Shown: one piece after another, positions 30,212 to 39,890 of the stretch
How the letters are laid out: each line of letters opens with the position of its first letter
How positions within the stretch are numbered: position 1 is the first letter of the stretch
Source: CBDCYN01 sp965224205
Lineage (GTDB): Bacteria; Planctomycetota; Phycisphaerae; Phycisphaerales; Phycisphaeraceae
DNA length: 64,000 bases
Direction: 5' to 3'
NCBI GenBank assembly: GCA_965224205.1
Contig: CBDCYN010000013.1
Location: 152,804 to 216,803, forward strand
Translations under genes and position numbers: made by a program
Notes under the pieces: generated by a model
The model's input: only the letters and a program-made list of their open reading frames with translations
The model's database searches: none
Told to the model about the DNA's origin: nothing

Positions 30212-31348
30212 CTGGGCAGCGTGTCGCGGGCGTGCAAGGTGATGGGGTATTCCCGGGATAGCTTCTACCGGTTCAAGCAGCTCTACGACCAGGGCGGGGA
30301 GTTGGCCCTTCAAGAGATCAGCCGCAAGAAGCCGATCCTGGCCAACCGCGTCGACCCCGAGATCGAGCAAGCCGTGGTCGCGTTCGCGATCGAGCAGCCC
30401 GCTTACGGGCAGGTGCGGGTGTCGAACGAACTCAAGAAGCAAGGCAAGCTCATCTCACCGGGCGGGGTGCGAAGCGTGTGGCTGCGGCATGATCTTGAGA
30501 CGTTCAAGAAGCGACTCAAGGCACTCGAAGCCAAGATGGCTCAGGACCCCGACCACACCGTGCTGACCGAAGCCCAGGTCGTGGCGTTGGAAAAAGCCAA
30601 GCAAGACAAGCAGGCCCACGGTGAAATTGAAACCGAACACCCCGGCTACCTCGGGGCTCAAGACACGTATTACGTGGGCACGATCAAGGGCGTGGGCCGG
30701 ATCTATCAGCAGACGTTTATCGATACGTATACGCGGGTGGCGCACGCAAAGCTCTATGATCGCAAGAACGCCCTCGTGGCCGCGGATCTGCTCAACGACC
30801 GGGTGATCCCGTGGTACGAACAGCACGACGTGGACCTGCTACGCATCCTCACCGACCGCGGCACGGAGTACTGCGGGAATCGTGAGCACCACGAATATCA
30901 GCTGTACCTGGCGATCGAGGACATCGATCACACCAAGACCAAAGCCCGAAGCCCGCAGACCAACGGGATCTGCGAACGGCTGCACAAGACGATGCAGGAC
31001 GAGTTTTATAGCATCGCGTTCCGCAAGAAGATCTACACGAGCCTCGAAGAACTCCAAGCCGACTTGGATGCGTGGCTGGTGACGTACAATGAACAGCGAC
31101 CCCACAGCGGCCGCTACTGTTACGGCAAGACCCCGATGGCGACGTTCAAGGATTCGATCCCGTTAGCCCACGCCAAGCGGCTCGATGGCTCTTCTCTAGA
31201 AGGGGTTCGGGTGAGCGAAGCGAACGAGAGCCGAGCCGAGGATCTGGGCGTCACCCAAGGCGCGATCGAGGCGCGGACGAAAGACACTCGAAGCGGCAGT
31301 CTTGCTGTTGCCAGATAACTCTCGCGTGTCAGATGAAGTGGTGTGTTA

Positions 31349-32360
31349 GAGCGTTTTGCGTCAATAATCGCCATATCCGCAAGAGGTGAAGTAGTTTTGG
31401 CACTCGGTGGGCGTGACGTCTGTCAGGGCATCGGCGATGGCGTCTTGGAGCGTGCCGAAGGTCTTGGCGGCGACGCGGCGTAGCCACGCCTTGACCTTGC
31501 TCCACAGCTTCTCGATCGGGTTCAGGTCCGGGCTGTACGGGGGCAGGTACCCCAGGTCGGCGTCGACGGCCTCGATCGCTTCGCGCACCGCGGCGGCTTG
31601 GTGACTCGAGAGATTGTCCATCACGACCACGTCACCCGGGCGCAACGACGGGGCCAAGAACTGCTGGGTGTAGGCCAGGAACGTCGCCGAGTTCATCGGG
31701 CCATCGACCACGACCGTCGCACCTTGGATCACCCCGTCGAGCCGGATCGCGCTGAGCATCGTGAGCGTCTTCCAGCGGCCGTGCGGGGTGCGGTCCACGC
31801 AACGCTGCCCGATCGGCGACCAGCCATACAGCCGGGTCATATCCGTCTTGGCCCCAGATTCGTCGAGGAAAACCAGATGGGCCGGGTCCACGAACCGCCG
31901 GGCGATCGTGAAGTTGTGGCGGCGTTGGGCCACGTCGGGGCGATCTTGCTCGGCGGCGATCAGCGACTTCTTTTGAGCGACAGCCCCAGCCGCTTCAACG
32001 CCCGGCACACCGTCGATTCCACGACGCCCAGGTTCAGCATCGCCCTCAACTGCTTGGCCGTGATCCCCGGCTTGGCCGCCACCGCCTCACGCATCCGTTG
32101 CTCATCGGCCGCCGTAAGCTTGACCGACCCCTTGGGCCCCGGCACCCCCGGCGTCAACACGCCCCGGCGGTGCCGATCACACCAGTCGCGAACCGTCGAC
32201 CTCGCCACTCGAAACTGTCGTGATACCCCCGTGATCGTCTGACCCGACTCGGCGGCCCATACCACCCGCTTACGTAGATCCATCGAATACGCCATGACCT
32301 TGGCCTCCTTGCCAGAAATCTCTCTTATCGGCCAGCGGCGATTAATTACGCCAAGCGCTC
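31349..32360 (-). mobile_element. IS630-family insertion sequence (second type)
   Basis: 1012 bp flanked by TA on both sides (31347-31348 and 32361-32362). Terminal inverted repeats start GAGCG and run about 25 bases: in the 23-base stretch that I compared, AGCG to ATCGCC, 19 of 23 positions match. It is inserted in the right inverted repeat of the IS481-family element. Sequence differs clearly from the IS630-family elements at 10914 and 32452. Confidence 0.88.
31361..32295 (-). CDS. IS630-family transposase in two overlapping frames
   Basis: OrfA starts at the ATG at 32295 (AAGGAGG upstream) and encodes a helix-turn-helix part (GVSRQFRVARSTVRDWC) ending SLKRSR at 31960. OrfB, in the frame one base back, continues KKSLIAAEQDRPDV and contains the DDE domain: HLVFLDESGAKTD, VVVMDNLSSHQ, and LPPYSPDLNPIEKLWSKVK, stop at 31361. 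The shift falls at CTC AAA AGA AG (about 31970), where one more A would give a continuous frame. A programmed -1 shift is possible for the family, but the site is not a canonical heptamer, so a deletion is equally likely. Confidence 0.8.
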
Positions 32361-32451
32361 TAGTACACTTCACCTCGCTGCAGATGTCCTGATCAGCGGC
32401 GGTTCCGCTCCGTGGCCCAACGCCCGACCCAACCCCACCGGATGGTTTATA

Positions 32452-33614
32452 CGTATCCAGCTTAATTTTGAGTCGTTATCCATGATGTGTGGCAGATGGA
32501 GCATAGGTCGTCCTGGGTGAATCTATTCCACGCTTGTCGACATGCATCGAACAGGTCGTCGTAGTCATGGAACACGCGGTTGGATAGATAGTGGCTCTTG
32601 AGATAGGCCCACACCCGTTCGATGGGATTGAGCTCAGGTGAGTACGGCGGCAGGTGCAATAGCGTGATGTTGTCGGGTACCACCAACGCTTTGGCCATGT
32701 GCCACCCGGCTTGATCCAACACCAACACCACGTGCTTACCGGGGCCGGCTTCCTGGGAGATGAACCGCAGGTGTTCGTTCATGTAGTCGGTGTTCACCGT
32801 CGGGGCCAACAGAGCCGAGGATCGACCGGTGCCCGGATTGACCGCCGCGAACAGGTAGACCCATTCATACTCGGTCTGCTTCACGGCGGTGGGACGCGAT
32901 CCCTTGGGGGCCCAGACTTTCGTGAGCGTGCCTTGCTGGCCGAAACGGGCTTCGTCCTGGAACCACACCTCGACCCGCTGATCGGGATGTTCGTCTTGAA
33001 TCTCTTGGATCAAAGGGGGGTGTCTTGCCGCCACGTCGCCATCGCTTCGGGATCGTTCTTGCGATGCTTCGGCCGCGGCGTCAGGCATGAATACCCCAAC
33101 CGGTGCAGCAGGTCGTAGGCGCCTTGGAGACTGTAGGGCACGCCGAATTCTTGATCGAGGATCCGCACGACATCTTTGCCTCGCAAGGTGCACACGCCCT
33201 GGTCGGCGTCGGTGGGCCCGGTGTCGAGTCGTTGTATGAACGCGTCTTCTTGATCTCGACCTAGCTTGGTGGGGCGGCCTGGCTGGGGCCTGATGACGAG
33301 CGCGTCGATCCCGCCGTCGCGGTACGCGTAGGCCCAACGCTGCACGGAAGCCCGGCCGCGATCGAGCGTGTCGGCGATCCAGTAAGAACTCTTACCTTCC
33401 AACGCCCACCTCACCGCCCGATATCGATCACGCTGCTTGGCGTTGCGTTCACGGCCGATCCGCCGCTTGAGTTCATCAAGGTCTTCGGGGTGTCGTAAAG
33501 AGATCTTCATCGTCGGCCTCCATGCCATCATCGCTCGATCACTCAAGCCCAACCGTCCCTAGTCAGGCCATCTGCCGCATCTTACTAAATCGACTCAGAA
33601 TTATTCTGGAAGCG
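32452..33614 (-). mobile_element. IS630-family insertion sequence (third type)
   Basis: About 1163 bp between TA dinucleotides (32450-32451 and 33615-33616). Terminal inverted repeats match at 21 of 26 positions, starting TACGTATCCAG on the left and TACGCTTCCAG on the right strand, and sharing TCTGAGTCG/TTTGAGTCG. It lies 77 bases beyond the right target duplication of the IS481-family element. Confidence 0.82.
32462..33510 (-). CDS. IS630-family transposase in two overlapping frames
   Basis: OrfA starts at the ATG at 33510 (GGAGG 7-8 bases upstream): MKISLRHPEDLDELKRRIGR, then a helix-turn-helix (SSYWIADTLDRGRASVQRWA), ending at 33010. OrfB in the -1 frame continues LIQEIQDEHPDQRVEVWFQ and has the complete DDE domain: VWFQDEARFG, VVLVLDQAGWHMAK, LPPYSPELNPIERVWAYLK, stop at 32462. 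The frames meet at a C6 run (ACC CCC CTT), which could allow -1 slippage or be a simple one-base loss. Confidence 0.8.
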
Positions 33615-33704
33615 TATGACACCCTCGACACCAGCGCCCCCCCACGTCTCGGCGGGTATCCGCGATGGGTATGGTGAACGCTTCACATGCCTTGAAGACG
33701 TTCT

Positions 33705-36599
33705 CTAGGGTCCCGACTCAGTTGTGGTTTCCATCGAAGCGGATCGGCCGCTGCGCGTGGCCGCCTGCGCCTCGTGGGTGAGGATAACGGTGACAGGATT
33801 GGTCAAGTACGACTCAGCGACGGCTCGCAGGGATTCGGCATCGACCCCTTTGACCTGCTGACGGAATCGCCCCGGTTCATCCATCCCCAACCCGTACAGC
33901 TCATTGAGCGCCGCGTCCGCGGCCCTTTGGCCGTTGGATTGCTTGTGGAGGAATTCATCGGCCAGAACTTTCGCCTTGGCACGGGTGAGGGTCGCGTCGT
34001 CGACCTCGGTGGCGCTTAGATCATCGGTCACCGATCGGGCACGGGCGATCGCCTCGTCGACGGATCCGGGCTGGGTATTGAAAACCACCATGAAATATCC
34101 CGGCACGAGCCCCGTGAACTGACCAGCCCACACCGCGTATACAAGCCCCGGGCCTTGACCGCGCAGGGCCTGTTCGAGCCGCCCGGTCGGGAAGCTCGAT
34201 AGCACACTGGCCAGCACCTGGAGCCCGGGGTAATCCGGGCTGGTCCTCGAGACCCCCGGGCCGTAGCCGATCTGCACCGCCGCCAGCGACTTGGTGGTGG
34301 GAATGACCAGCCGTTGAGTTGTAGGTGGATCCGGTGACGCCGGCTGCCACGGCGTTTCGGGGGTCTGTGGCATCGCGTTAAAGAGGGTCTTGGCGTGTTT
34401 GGCGACCTCGTCCGGGTTGACGTCTCCGAACACCGCTACCACCGCCCCCGAGGCCGCAAGGTATTGTTGATGGAACGATCGCAGATCCTCGACGGTTAGT
34501 CCTTCGACGACTTCTCGCCGGCCCAGCACAGACTGGGACCAAGGGTGTTCTGGTCCAAAATACGCTTCGCGGAACTCCTTACGCAGCTCGCCGATCCAGG
34601 AATCGGTCTGCCGGTCGATTGCCGCTAAGAGGCGTGGCTGTAGCTTCTGCCACTCCTCTTGCGGGAAAGTCGGGTTGAGGGTCACGTCGGCCAGCAGCTT
34701 CAAAACCGCCGGCCAATCTTCTTTGAGGCATTCCGCCGCGGCGTAGGAGGTGTTGTTGCCGCACTGGGTCGACAGGCTGGCGCCGAGGTCTTCAATTTCT
34801 TGGGCGATCTGCTGAGCGGTGTGTGTAGCGGTCCCCTTGATCTGCATCGAGGCGGTCGCGTTGGCCAGGCCCTCTTGACCGGGTTGGTCTGCCAACAAGC
34901 CCCCGAGTTGATAGAGCTGGATCGAGACCGCGGGCACGACCGTGTTGCGACCCACCAGCAGGCGCAGGCCGTTGGGCAGCTCGTAGCGTTGGATCGGGTC
35001 GATCTCCACCGATGGAGATTCATTGGATACCTCATCATCGGACGATTCGAGGCCAGCGACGATGACCGAGTTGTCGAGCTCGACCGGTTGGCGGTCAAGA
35101 TCATCGGCGTTGACCGGGTCTTGCGGTCGGGTGATCGGCGGGGGGCTTTGGCCGGGCGGGGCCGGTTCGAGCGTGAGGCTGATCAACCGCTGGGGATCAA
35201 GGTATTTTTCAGCGACGCGTTGTACGTCTTGAGCCGAGATGGCCTGGATCGCTTCGACGTAGCGTTGGAGGTAGTCCGGGTCGTTGGTCCCGATCAGATC
35301 GCGTGCCAACCGGCCGGCCATCGCCTGGGCGGTCTGGTTGCTCATGACCACACCGGCTAGGGTTTTTCGCTTGGCGCGGGCCAGTTCCGCCGCGGTTACG
35401 CCTTCTTTTCGGACCCGCTCGACCTGCTCCAAGATCGCGTCCTTCGCCTCGTTGACCCGGCTGTCGCGCCACGACCCGTCGGGTAAATCATCGCTTTCGG
35501 GTTCCGGGGGGATAGCCACGACGGCGTCGATCCCGAAGAAACCCTCGCCCCAGGTGAAGCTGAGGTTGTACGCATCGATCGAATTCACGAGTCTGTTCTC
35601 ATCACGGATGGATCGTACGAGCCGGCTCGATTCACCCTGTCCGAGGATCACGCCCAGCAGGTCCATCGCGTAATCACCTTCACCGGCCAGGCGCGTGCCC
35701 GACCAGGCCAGCCGCAGCTGGGGTTGATCGACCGTGGCGGTCCCCGTCGCCTCGCGCGGCTGATCGACCGCCGGCTCGACCGGGAAGCTGACTTCGGGCA
35801 GGTCGCCGCGCTTGGCATTCTTCCACAGGGTCACGACCTGATCGATGACCTGTTGTTTATCGATATCCCCAGCGACGACGAAGACCATGTTGTTGGGCAC
35901 GTACATACGTTTGTAGAAGTCATAGATCTCGTCGCGGGAGATGGTCAGGAATTCCTCGAGGTAGCCGATCGTGGGGTGGCGGGCGGGGTGGACGCTGAAC
36001 CGGGCCTGCTGGGTGAGCTTCCAGAAGATCCGGCCCGGCTCGCCCTGGCCCATCTCAAACTCGCGCTGGATCACCGACCGCTCCCGCTCGTACTCCTCTT
36101 GGGTGATCAAGCTGTTTTGCATCCAATCGGAAAGCAGGTCGACCGCGGCGGCGGTGTGGTCGCTGGTGGTGTTGATGTAGTAACGGACGGTATCGAGGCT
36201 GGTGGCGGCGTTGGTCGAGGCGCCGATGGAACCGAGGACCGCGTTCGACTGGGCCTCGGTGCGGGTGGCGGTCGACCCGCCCGACAGCAGGTGCTCAAGG
36301 AAGTGCGACAGCCCGGCCCCGACGTGCTCTTGTTCATAGATCGATCCGGTCTTAACCCAAACCTGGACCGACACGACCGGGGCGGCGTGGTTCTCCTGAG
36401 CCAGAACGATCAACCCGTTGGGCAACTGAACCAGCAGACGATCGGGTCGTTGTTGCAAGGTGCGTACTCCTGGTTGCGTGGTGGGGGGGTGGCCGTTGTC
36501 TCCGTGGGGCACGTCCGAGGGTTGGGCGCAGCCGTTCGTGGCGATAAGGAGATGGGCCAACACAGCAACGGCCAGTGGAAGAAAGGATCGGTTTACCAT
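33705..36599 (-). CDS. Secreted M16 family zinc metallopeptidase (two-module)
   Basis: 964 aa from the ATG at 36599, where a signal peptide starts (MVNRSFLPLAVAVLAHLLIA, then TNGCAQ; possibly a lipoprotein); the frame extends upstream to 36692. The first M16 module carries the inverted zinc motif HFLEH (H99, E102, H103) and the downstream Glu region ERERSVIQREFEMG. The second module (from about 545) has the same fold pattern (LRLLVGRNTVVPAVSIQLY) but no HxxEH, so it is the inactive half, as in PqqL-type enzymes. Function: degradation of periplasmic peptides, substrate unknown. No neighbour on the same strand. Confidence 0.92.
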   Translation of the reverse strand: MVNRSFLPLAVAVLAHLLIATNGCAQPSDVPHGDNGHPPTTQPGVRTLQQRPDRLLVQLPNGLIVLAQENHAAPVVSVQVWVKTGSIYEQEHVGAGLSHFLEHLLSGGSTATRTEAQSNAVLGSIGASTNAATSLDTVRYYINTTSDHTAAAVDLLSDWMQNSLITQEEYERERSVIQREFEMGQGEPGRIFWKLTQQARFSVHPARHPTIGYLEEFLTISRDEIYDFYKRMYVPNNMVFVVAGDIDKQQVIDQVVTLWKNAKRGDLPEVSFPVEPAVDQPREATGTATVDQPQLRLAWSGTRLAGEGDYAMDLLGVILGQGESSRLVRSIRDENRLVNSIDAYNLSFTWGEGFFGIDAVVAIPPEPESDDLPDGSWRDSRVNEAKDAILEQVERVRKEGVTAAELARAKRKTLAGVVMSNQTAQAMAGRLARDLIGTNDPDYLQRYVEAIQAISAQDVQRVAEKYLDPQRLISLTLEPAPPGQSPPPITRPQDPVNADDLDRQPVELDNSVIVAGLESSDDEVSNESPSVEIDPIQRYELPNGLRLLVGRNTVVPAVSIQLYQLGGLLADQPGQEGLANATASMQIKGTATHTAQQIAQEIEDLGASLSTQCGNNTSYAAAECLKEDWPAVLKLLADVTLNPTFPQEEWQKLQPRLLAAIDRQTDSWIGELRKEFREAYFGPEHPWSQSVLGRREVVEGLTVEDLRSFHQQYLAASGAVVAVFGDVNPDEVAKHAKTLFNAMPQTPETPWQPASPDPPTTQRLVIPTTKSLAAVQIGYGPGVSRTSPDYPGLQVLASVLSSFPTGRLEQALRGQGPGLVYAVWAGQFTGLVPGYFMVVFNTQPGSVDEAIARARSVTDDLSATEVDDATLTRAKAKVLADEFLHKQSNGQRAADAALNELYGLGMDEPGRFRQQVKGVDAESLRAVAESYLTNPVTVILTHEAQAATRSGRSASMETTTESGP

Positions 36600-37154
36600 G
36601 AGTATGATCCGTGGGGTCAAATTGATATCCCTATCGGGTAACGACAGCTCTATCCGCAGCTCGTGTAGACCTTCGGTAGAGGTCTGACACATTCCCGTCT
36701 TGGGGCTACACGCCGGGGGCAGCAGCCCTCGCGTGGACGTGGGTTTCTAGGTCCACACACTGCGTCGCGGTCGCGGTTAGCCCACGAGTCCTCATGCGAG
36801 ATCTAACCTCGGGACATACGCGTCGCGGATCAAAAATCCGGGTCAGCGACGCGTTGGGCCTTGAGCCTTTCTTCGCCGGGTACGCGGTCGAGTCGCATGG
36901 TCATCAGGGATTGGTATATCCCCGCCCGGCGGCATCGTCAACGCGGTTACACCCAGTAAACCTCACAGCCGTGATCGCCGATACAATCGATACTACACGT
37001 ATCGCGTATCAAAGTACCGCGTCGAGTATGTGTTGGACACCAAAAATGTCTCCACCGTGTACATGAGTCACGCCGTATTTTCATCCGGGATCGACATGCA
37101 CGACCTGTCGCGCTGCTGCCGCGGGCATGAGACCTGTTACCTCCGAGGTTCTTT
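36600..37154. other. Intergenic region with family-1 repeats
   Basis: No gene supported. It has a well-conserved family-1 copy (36990-37095) and, at about 36817-36870, a possible degraded one (ACATACGCGTCGCGGATCAA). Promoters of the two diverging genes are expected. Confidence 0.5.
36990..37095 (+). repeat. Dispersed intergenic repeat, family 1, copy C
   Basis: ATCGCGTATCAAAGTACCGC, GAGTATGTGTTGGACACC, GTACATGAGTCACGCCGTAT and TTTTCATCCGGGATCG in order; nearly identical to copy B near clpB. Confidence 0.8.
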
Positions 37155-37946
37155 TTGACGGACGCCCTTCACATCGAAGCCCGGCTGGCTCGGGAGATCG
37201 AGCACTTCGAGCAGCACTATGCCCATGAAGCCGCACGCGGGATCACACCCCTGAGCGGATTCGACAAGCGTCGCTACACGGCCCCCCCCGCGGATACCGT
37301 CTACCCCCGGGAGTTCTACTACCACCTGCTGGCGCCGCTGGCGGGGAAGGACGTCCTCGAGATCGCCGCCGGTAACGGGATCGACGCGTGCCTGTGCGCC
37401 CACAACGGGGCGAACGTTCACGCTTACGATATCAGCCAACAATCGGTTCAGATGGTACGGCAGCGGGCCAGGATAAACGCGGTGTCCCAGAGGGTGCAGC
37501 TCCAGGTCACCGGCGACTTGGCCCAAGCGTTCCCGGGTCAGAGGTTCGACGCGGTGATCGGGTACGCGGCGTTGCACCACATCCCGCTCGAAGGCCTCGC
37601 CCAGCAGGTTTACGATAGGCTCAAACCGGGGGGCGTGGCGGTGTTCGCCGAGCCGGTCATCAACAGCCGGTGGCTGCACCGCTTGCGCGGGTTGATCCCG
37701 TACTACATCTTCGATCCGACCGAGGATGAACAACCCCTTGACGACCGGTCCATCACCGAGTTCGCCCGCCCGTTCGACCGGATGGTCCGCCGCGAGTTCC
37801 AGCTGCTAAGCCGGCTGTGGCCGATGTTCCCCAACAGCTGGGCGTTGGCTAGTGCGCTTCATCATGTCGATGGGCTATTGATGAAGCTGCCGTTCCTGCG
37901 GCGGTTTGCCACCGTGGTGGTGTTTGGTCTGTACCGCGACCGGTAG
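37155..37946 (+). CDS. Class I SAM-dependent methyltransferase
   Basis: 263 aa from a TTG at 37155 with GAGG 7 bases upstream. Motif I, VLEIAAGNGIDACLC, is at about 67-81, followed by the acidic end of strand 2 (VHAYDIS), FDAVIGYAALHHI (motif for the post-I region) and LKPGGVAVFAEP. These define a Methyltransf_11/25-type fold. The C-terminal half has hydrophobic segments around LIPYYIFDP and MKLPFLRRFATVVVFGL, suggesting membrane association or lipid-like substrate. No biosynthetic neighbours, so substrate unknown. Confidence 0.82.
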   Translation: MTDALHIEARLAREIEHFEQHYAHEAARGITPLSGFDKRRYTAPPADTVYPREFYYHLLAPLAGKDVLEIAAGNGIDACLCAHNGANVHAYDISQQSVQMVRQRARINAVSQRVQLQVTGDLAQAFPGQRFDAVIGYAALHHIPLEGLAQQVYDRLKPGGVAVFAEPVINSRWLHRLRGLIPYYIFDPTEDEQPLDDRSITEFARPFDRMVRREFQLLSRLWPMFPNSWALASALHHVDGLLMKLPFLRRFATVVVFGLYRDR

Positions 37947-38223
37947 CGTACCGGCGGGGGCAAGGCCCTGGAATCTGTGGAAAAAACTCTGTGGGCCGGC
38001 GCCCGTCGGTGGAAGATCCGGTCGTGGGCGGCGATAAGCGTATCGCGTATCCAAAGACCGTGTCGTTAGTTCTATAGAGTACGGGGAAGGGCCGTGCTGT
38101 GGATGGTCGTACAGGATACCCAAGTCACGTCGCCAATTGACCCGGGAAGAGGATCAGAGATCTGTAGACCTCTGAAAAAACCTGACGCGGCGGATGAAAG
38201 TGGCTGTACTTTCTGGAAGGGGG
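37947..38223. other. Intergenic region
   Basis: 277 bases between convergent genes. A short family-1 piece, AAGCGTATCGCGTATCCAAA, lies at 38036-38055. No terminator with a T run was found. Confidence 0.4.
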
Positions 38224-38862
38224 CTACGCTGCCCCGGACGCCTCGTCCTCCATGAGCTTATCGTAGATGCGTCGCACCTCCGGGTCCCGCAGAAACTTGT
38301 AGGCGCTGTCGATCTTGGAAAACTTGTCGATGCACCCCGTGTGGCCGCTGATGTCGGGATGGAATTTCTTGGCCAGCCGGCGGTACGTGGTGCGGATCGT
38401 TTCTTCCGAAGCGTCTTTAGACACACCGAGGACTTTATACGGATCGAGCATCTCGAATTGGGGCGGCCCCGAAGCGCCGTGCGATGTTGAATCCTTGGTA
38501 GGGATCTTCAGAATCAGGCCCTTCTCACCTAATTTTTCTAGGGTATCCGCGATCTGAGGGTCAACGGATGGGAAATGAACCGCGGTTTCAAACCGACGAA
38601 GTCCGACCCGCTTAACCCGGATGATCTTGCCCCTGACTTTCAAGCTCTTGGTGCCCTGGGCGATGACGAACGACATCTTCTGGCCGATCTTGACCGCCGG
38701 CTTCTTCTGACACAAGATGCGCATCCCGTGGGACGATAAATCGACCACCTGGCCTAGGTCGCAGCTGATCTCAAAATCTTCGGTGTGGAAGCGCTTGTAC
38801 CGCCGGCGCTCGCGGCCGCGACTGGGGCGCAATGACCGCTTCATGTTGGGCAGCCAGTTCAT
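38224..38862 (-). CDS. PilZ domain fused to a C-terminal DnaJ (J) domain
   Basis: 212 aa. Residues 15-125 are a PilZ domain with the cyclic-di-GMP motif: RRRYKRF (19-25) and DLSSHGMRI (41-49), i.e. RxxxR and (D/N)xSxxG. After a linker, residues 140-205 are a J domain: YKVLGVSKDASEETIRTTYR, the HPD tripeptide at 168-170, and SKIDSAYKFLRDPEVRRIYD. HPD is intact, so DnaK stimulation is possible. The fusion would couple c-di-GMP binding to Hsp70 recruitment; this is inference. No Gly/Phe or zinc-finger region of a general DnaJ. Monocistronic. Confidence 0.85.
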   Translation of the reverse strand: MNWLPNMKRSLRPSRGRERRRYKRFHTEDFEISCDLGQVVDLSSHGMRILCQKKPAVKIGQKMSFVIAQGTKSLKVRGKIIRVKRVGLRRFETAVHFPSVDPQIADTLEKLGEKGLILKIPTKDSTSHGASGPPQFEMLDPYKVLGVSKDASEETIRTTYRRLAKKFHPDISGHTGCIDKFSKIDSAYKFLRDPEVRRIYDKLMEDEASGAA

Positions 38863-39020
38863 TACAAGCCATATCGGCCCTTCGGTGTAAGTGCTTAAAG
38901 TGACCCTGCTTGAGCTTGGGGGGTCGCCATGCCCATAGATGCTTTTCTAAGCATGTTTTGCGGTCGTTTCGGTCGTCCGCTGTTGTTCAGGGCCCCCCTG
39001 TTGGTGACATCAAGGCTGCG

Positions 39021-39890
39021 CTATCCGGCGCGTCGCTGGCGGTCGGTGGCCCGCTGAAGGATTTTCTTCTCGCGGTTCGTGAGACTGGCCAAGCCGTGTT
39101 CTCGGACCTTTTGCAGGATCTGATCGACCTGGACGTCTTCTTTCGCGGCTGCCTGTCTGTGCTTTTTTTGTTGACGTTGTTTGAAATCATGGGCCCAGTG
39201 GCGATCGACGAAACTCAACGATCGGGGGTACTTGATCAGCAGCCAGCCGATCGCGGCGCCGCCGAGGTGCGCGGCTTCGCCGCCGGCGTTCCTGGACCCG
39301 ACGATGACGGACATCGCCCCCAGCCCGAGGAACACCAAAGCCATCGTCCGCATCGTCATCGGTATCGGCGGGAAGATGAGCATTACTCGCTGGTGCGGGT
39401 ACAGCATCGCGCAACCGGCCAGGATCCCGAAGACACAGCCCGAAGCGCCCACCAGCGTCGACCGCAGGGAAACCCCCAGCAGATCGGGCACGAACGACAA
39501 GCCTGTATACAGCGCCGCGCCTCCGATTCCGCACAGCAGGTAGAACGCCAGGAACCGTTTGCTGCCCCACCACCGCTCCATCAAGGGCCCGAAAAAGTAC
39601 AACGCCAGCATATTAAAGAACACGTGGAAGAAGGACCCATGCAGGAACTGATAGGTGATCACCCGCCAAAGCTGCAACCCAAAGATCCCCTTACCGACGC
39701 TAAACGCCCCCCAATCCCCCGGCGCCAGGAACGACCCCCGCCGGCTACCGCCCAGCACAGCGTCGAGCATGAATACCGCCGCGTTGATGCACAACAGCCA
39801 GAACACGACCGATTGGCCGCCCATGTGCTGCATCATCGACGGGCCCGAGCGGTATTCGTATTGGTTGTAGTCTCGGTCGTGCCAGGCCAT
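39021..39890 (-). CDS. Rhomboid family intramembrane serine protease
   Basis: 289 aa with six predicted membrane helices. The catalytic dyad is S150 in GASGCVFG and H208 in AAHLGG; the L1-loop WRVITYQFLHGSFFHVFFNM is typical. The last ~60 residues are a basic cytoplasmic tail (HDFKQRQQKKHRQAAAKEDV) ending in LTNREKKILQRA, a C-terminal extension often found on planctomycete and Bacteroidetes rhomboids. Its ATG overlaps the stop of the Nudix gene (ATGA), indicating translational coupling. Confidence 0.92.
   Translation of the reverse strand: MAWHDRDYNQYEYRSGPSMMQHMGGQSVVFWLLCINAAVFMLDAVLGGSRRGSFLAPGDWGAFSVGKGIFGLQLWRVITYQFLHGSFFHVFFNMLALYFFGPLMERWWGSKRFLAFYLLCGIGGAALYTGLSFVPDLLGVSLRSTLVGASGCVFGILAGCAMLYPHQRVMLIFPPIPMTMRTMALVFLGLGAMSVIVGSRNAGGEAAHLGGAAIGWLLIKYPRSLSFVDRHWAHDFKQRQQKKHRQAAAKEDVQVDQILQKVREHGLASLTNREKKILQRATDRQRRAG

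Larger units (their letters stand above)
28702..31318 (+). pseudogene. IS481-family transposase split by an IS256-family insertion
   Basis: The first 23 codons (28702-28770: MTTDQKIIANKVGLLKLAQA then LGS) begin after AAGGAG. The frame resumes at 30221 with VSRACKVMGYSRDSFYRFKQ, exactly the next residues of the family. The right part keeps the helix-turn-helix and the DDE core: TFIDTYTRVAH, ILTDRGTEYCG, and the distal Glu in TNGICERLHKTM. Removing the IS256-family insert plus one 9-bp duplicate restores a continuous 388-codon gene, so it was intact before the insertion. A GTG at 30221 could start a truncated protein lacking the N-terminus. Confidence 0.88.
28636..32367 (+). mobile_element. IS481-family element carrying two other insertion sequences
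   Basis: The left end starts TGTATTAGTTAAGACTTC at 28636. The right end, after removing the IS630-family insertion, is the inverted match ending TAGTACA at 32367, so both ends have TGT/ACA and share ACTTCATCTGAC. A perfect 7-bp target duplication, CTTCACC, flanks it at 28629-28635 and 32368-32374. Its own length without the inserts is about 1.27 kb, normal for IS481. The element carries an IS256-family element in its transposase gene and an IS630-family element in its right inverted repeat. Confidence 0.88.

Noticed and set aside
35724..36641. 305-codon plus-strand frame opposite the M16 peptidase
   Set aside because: Antisense shadow of a well-defined gene, with no start signal.
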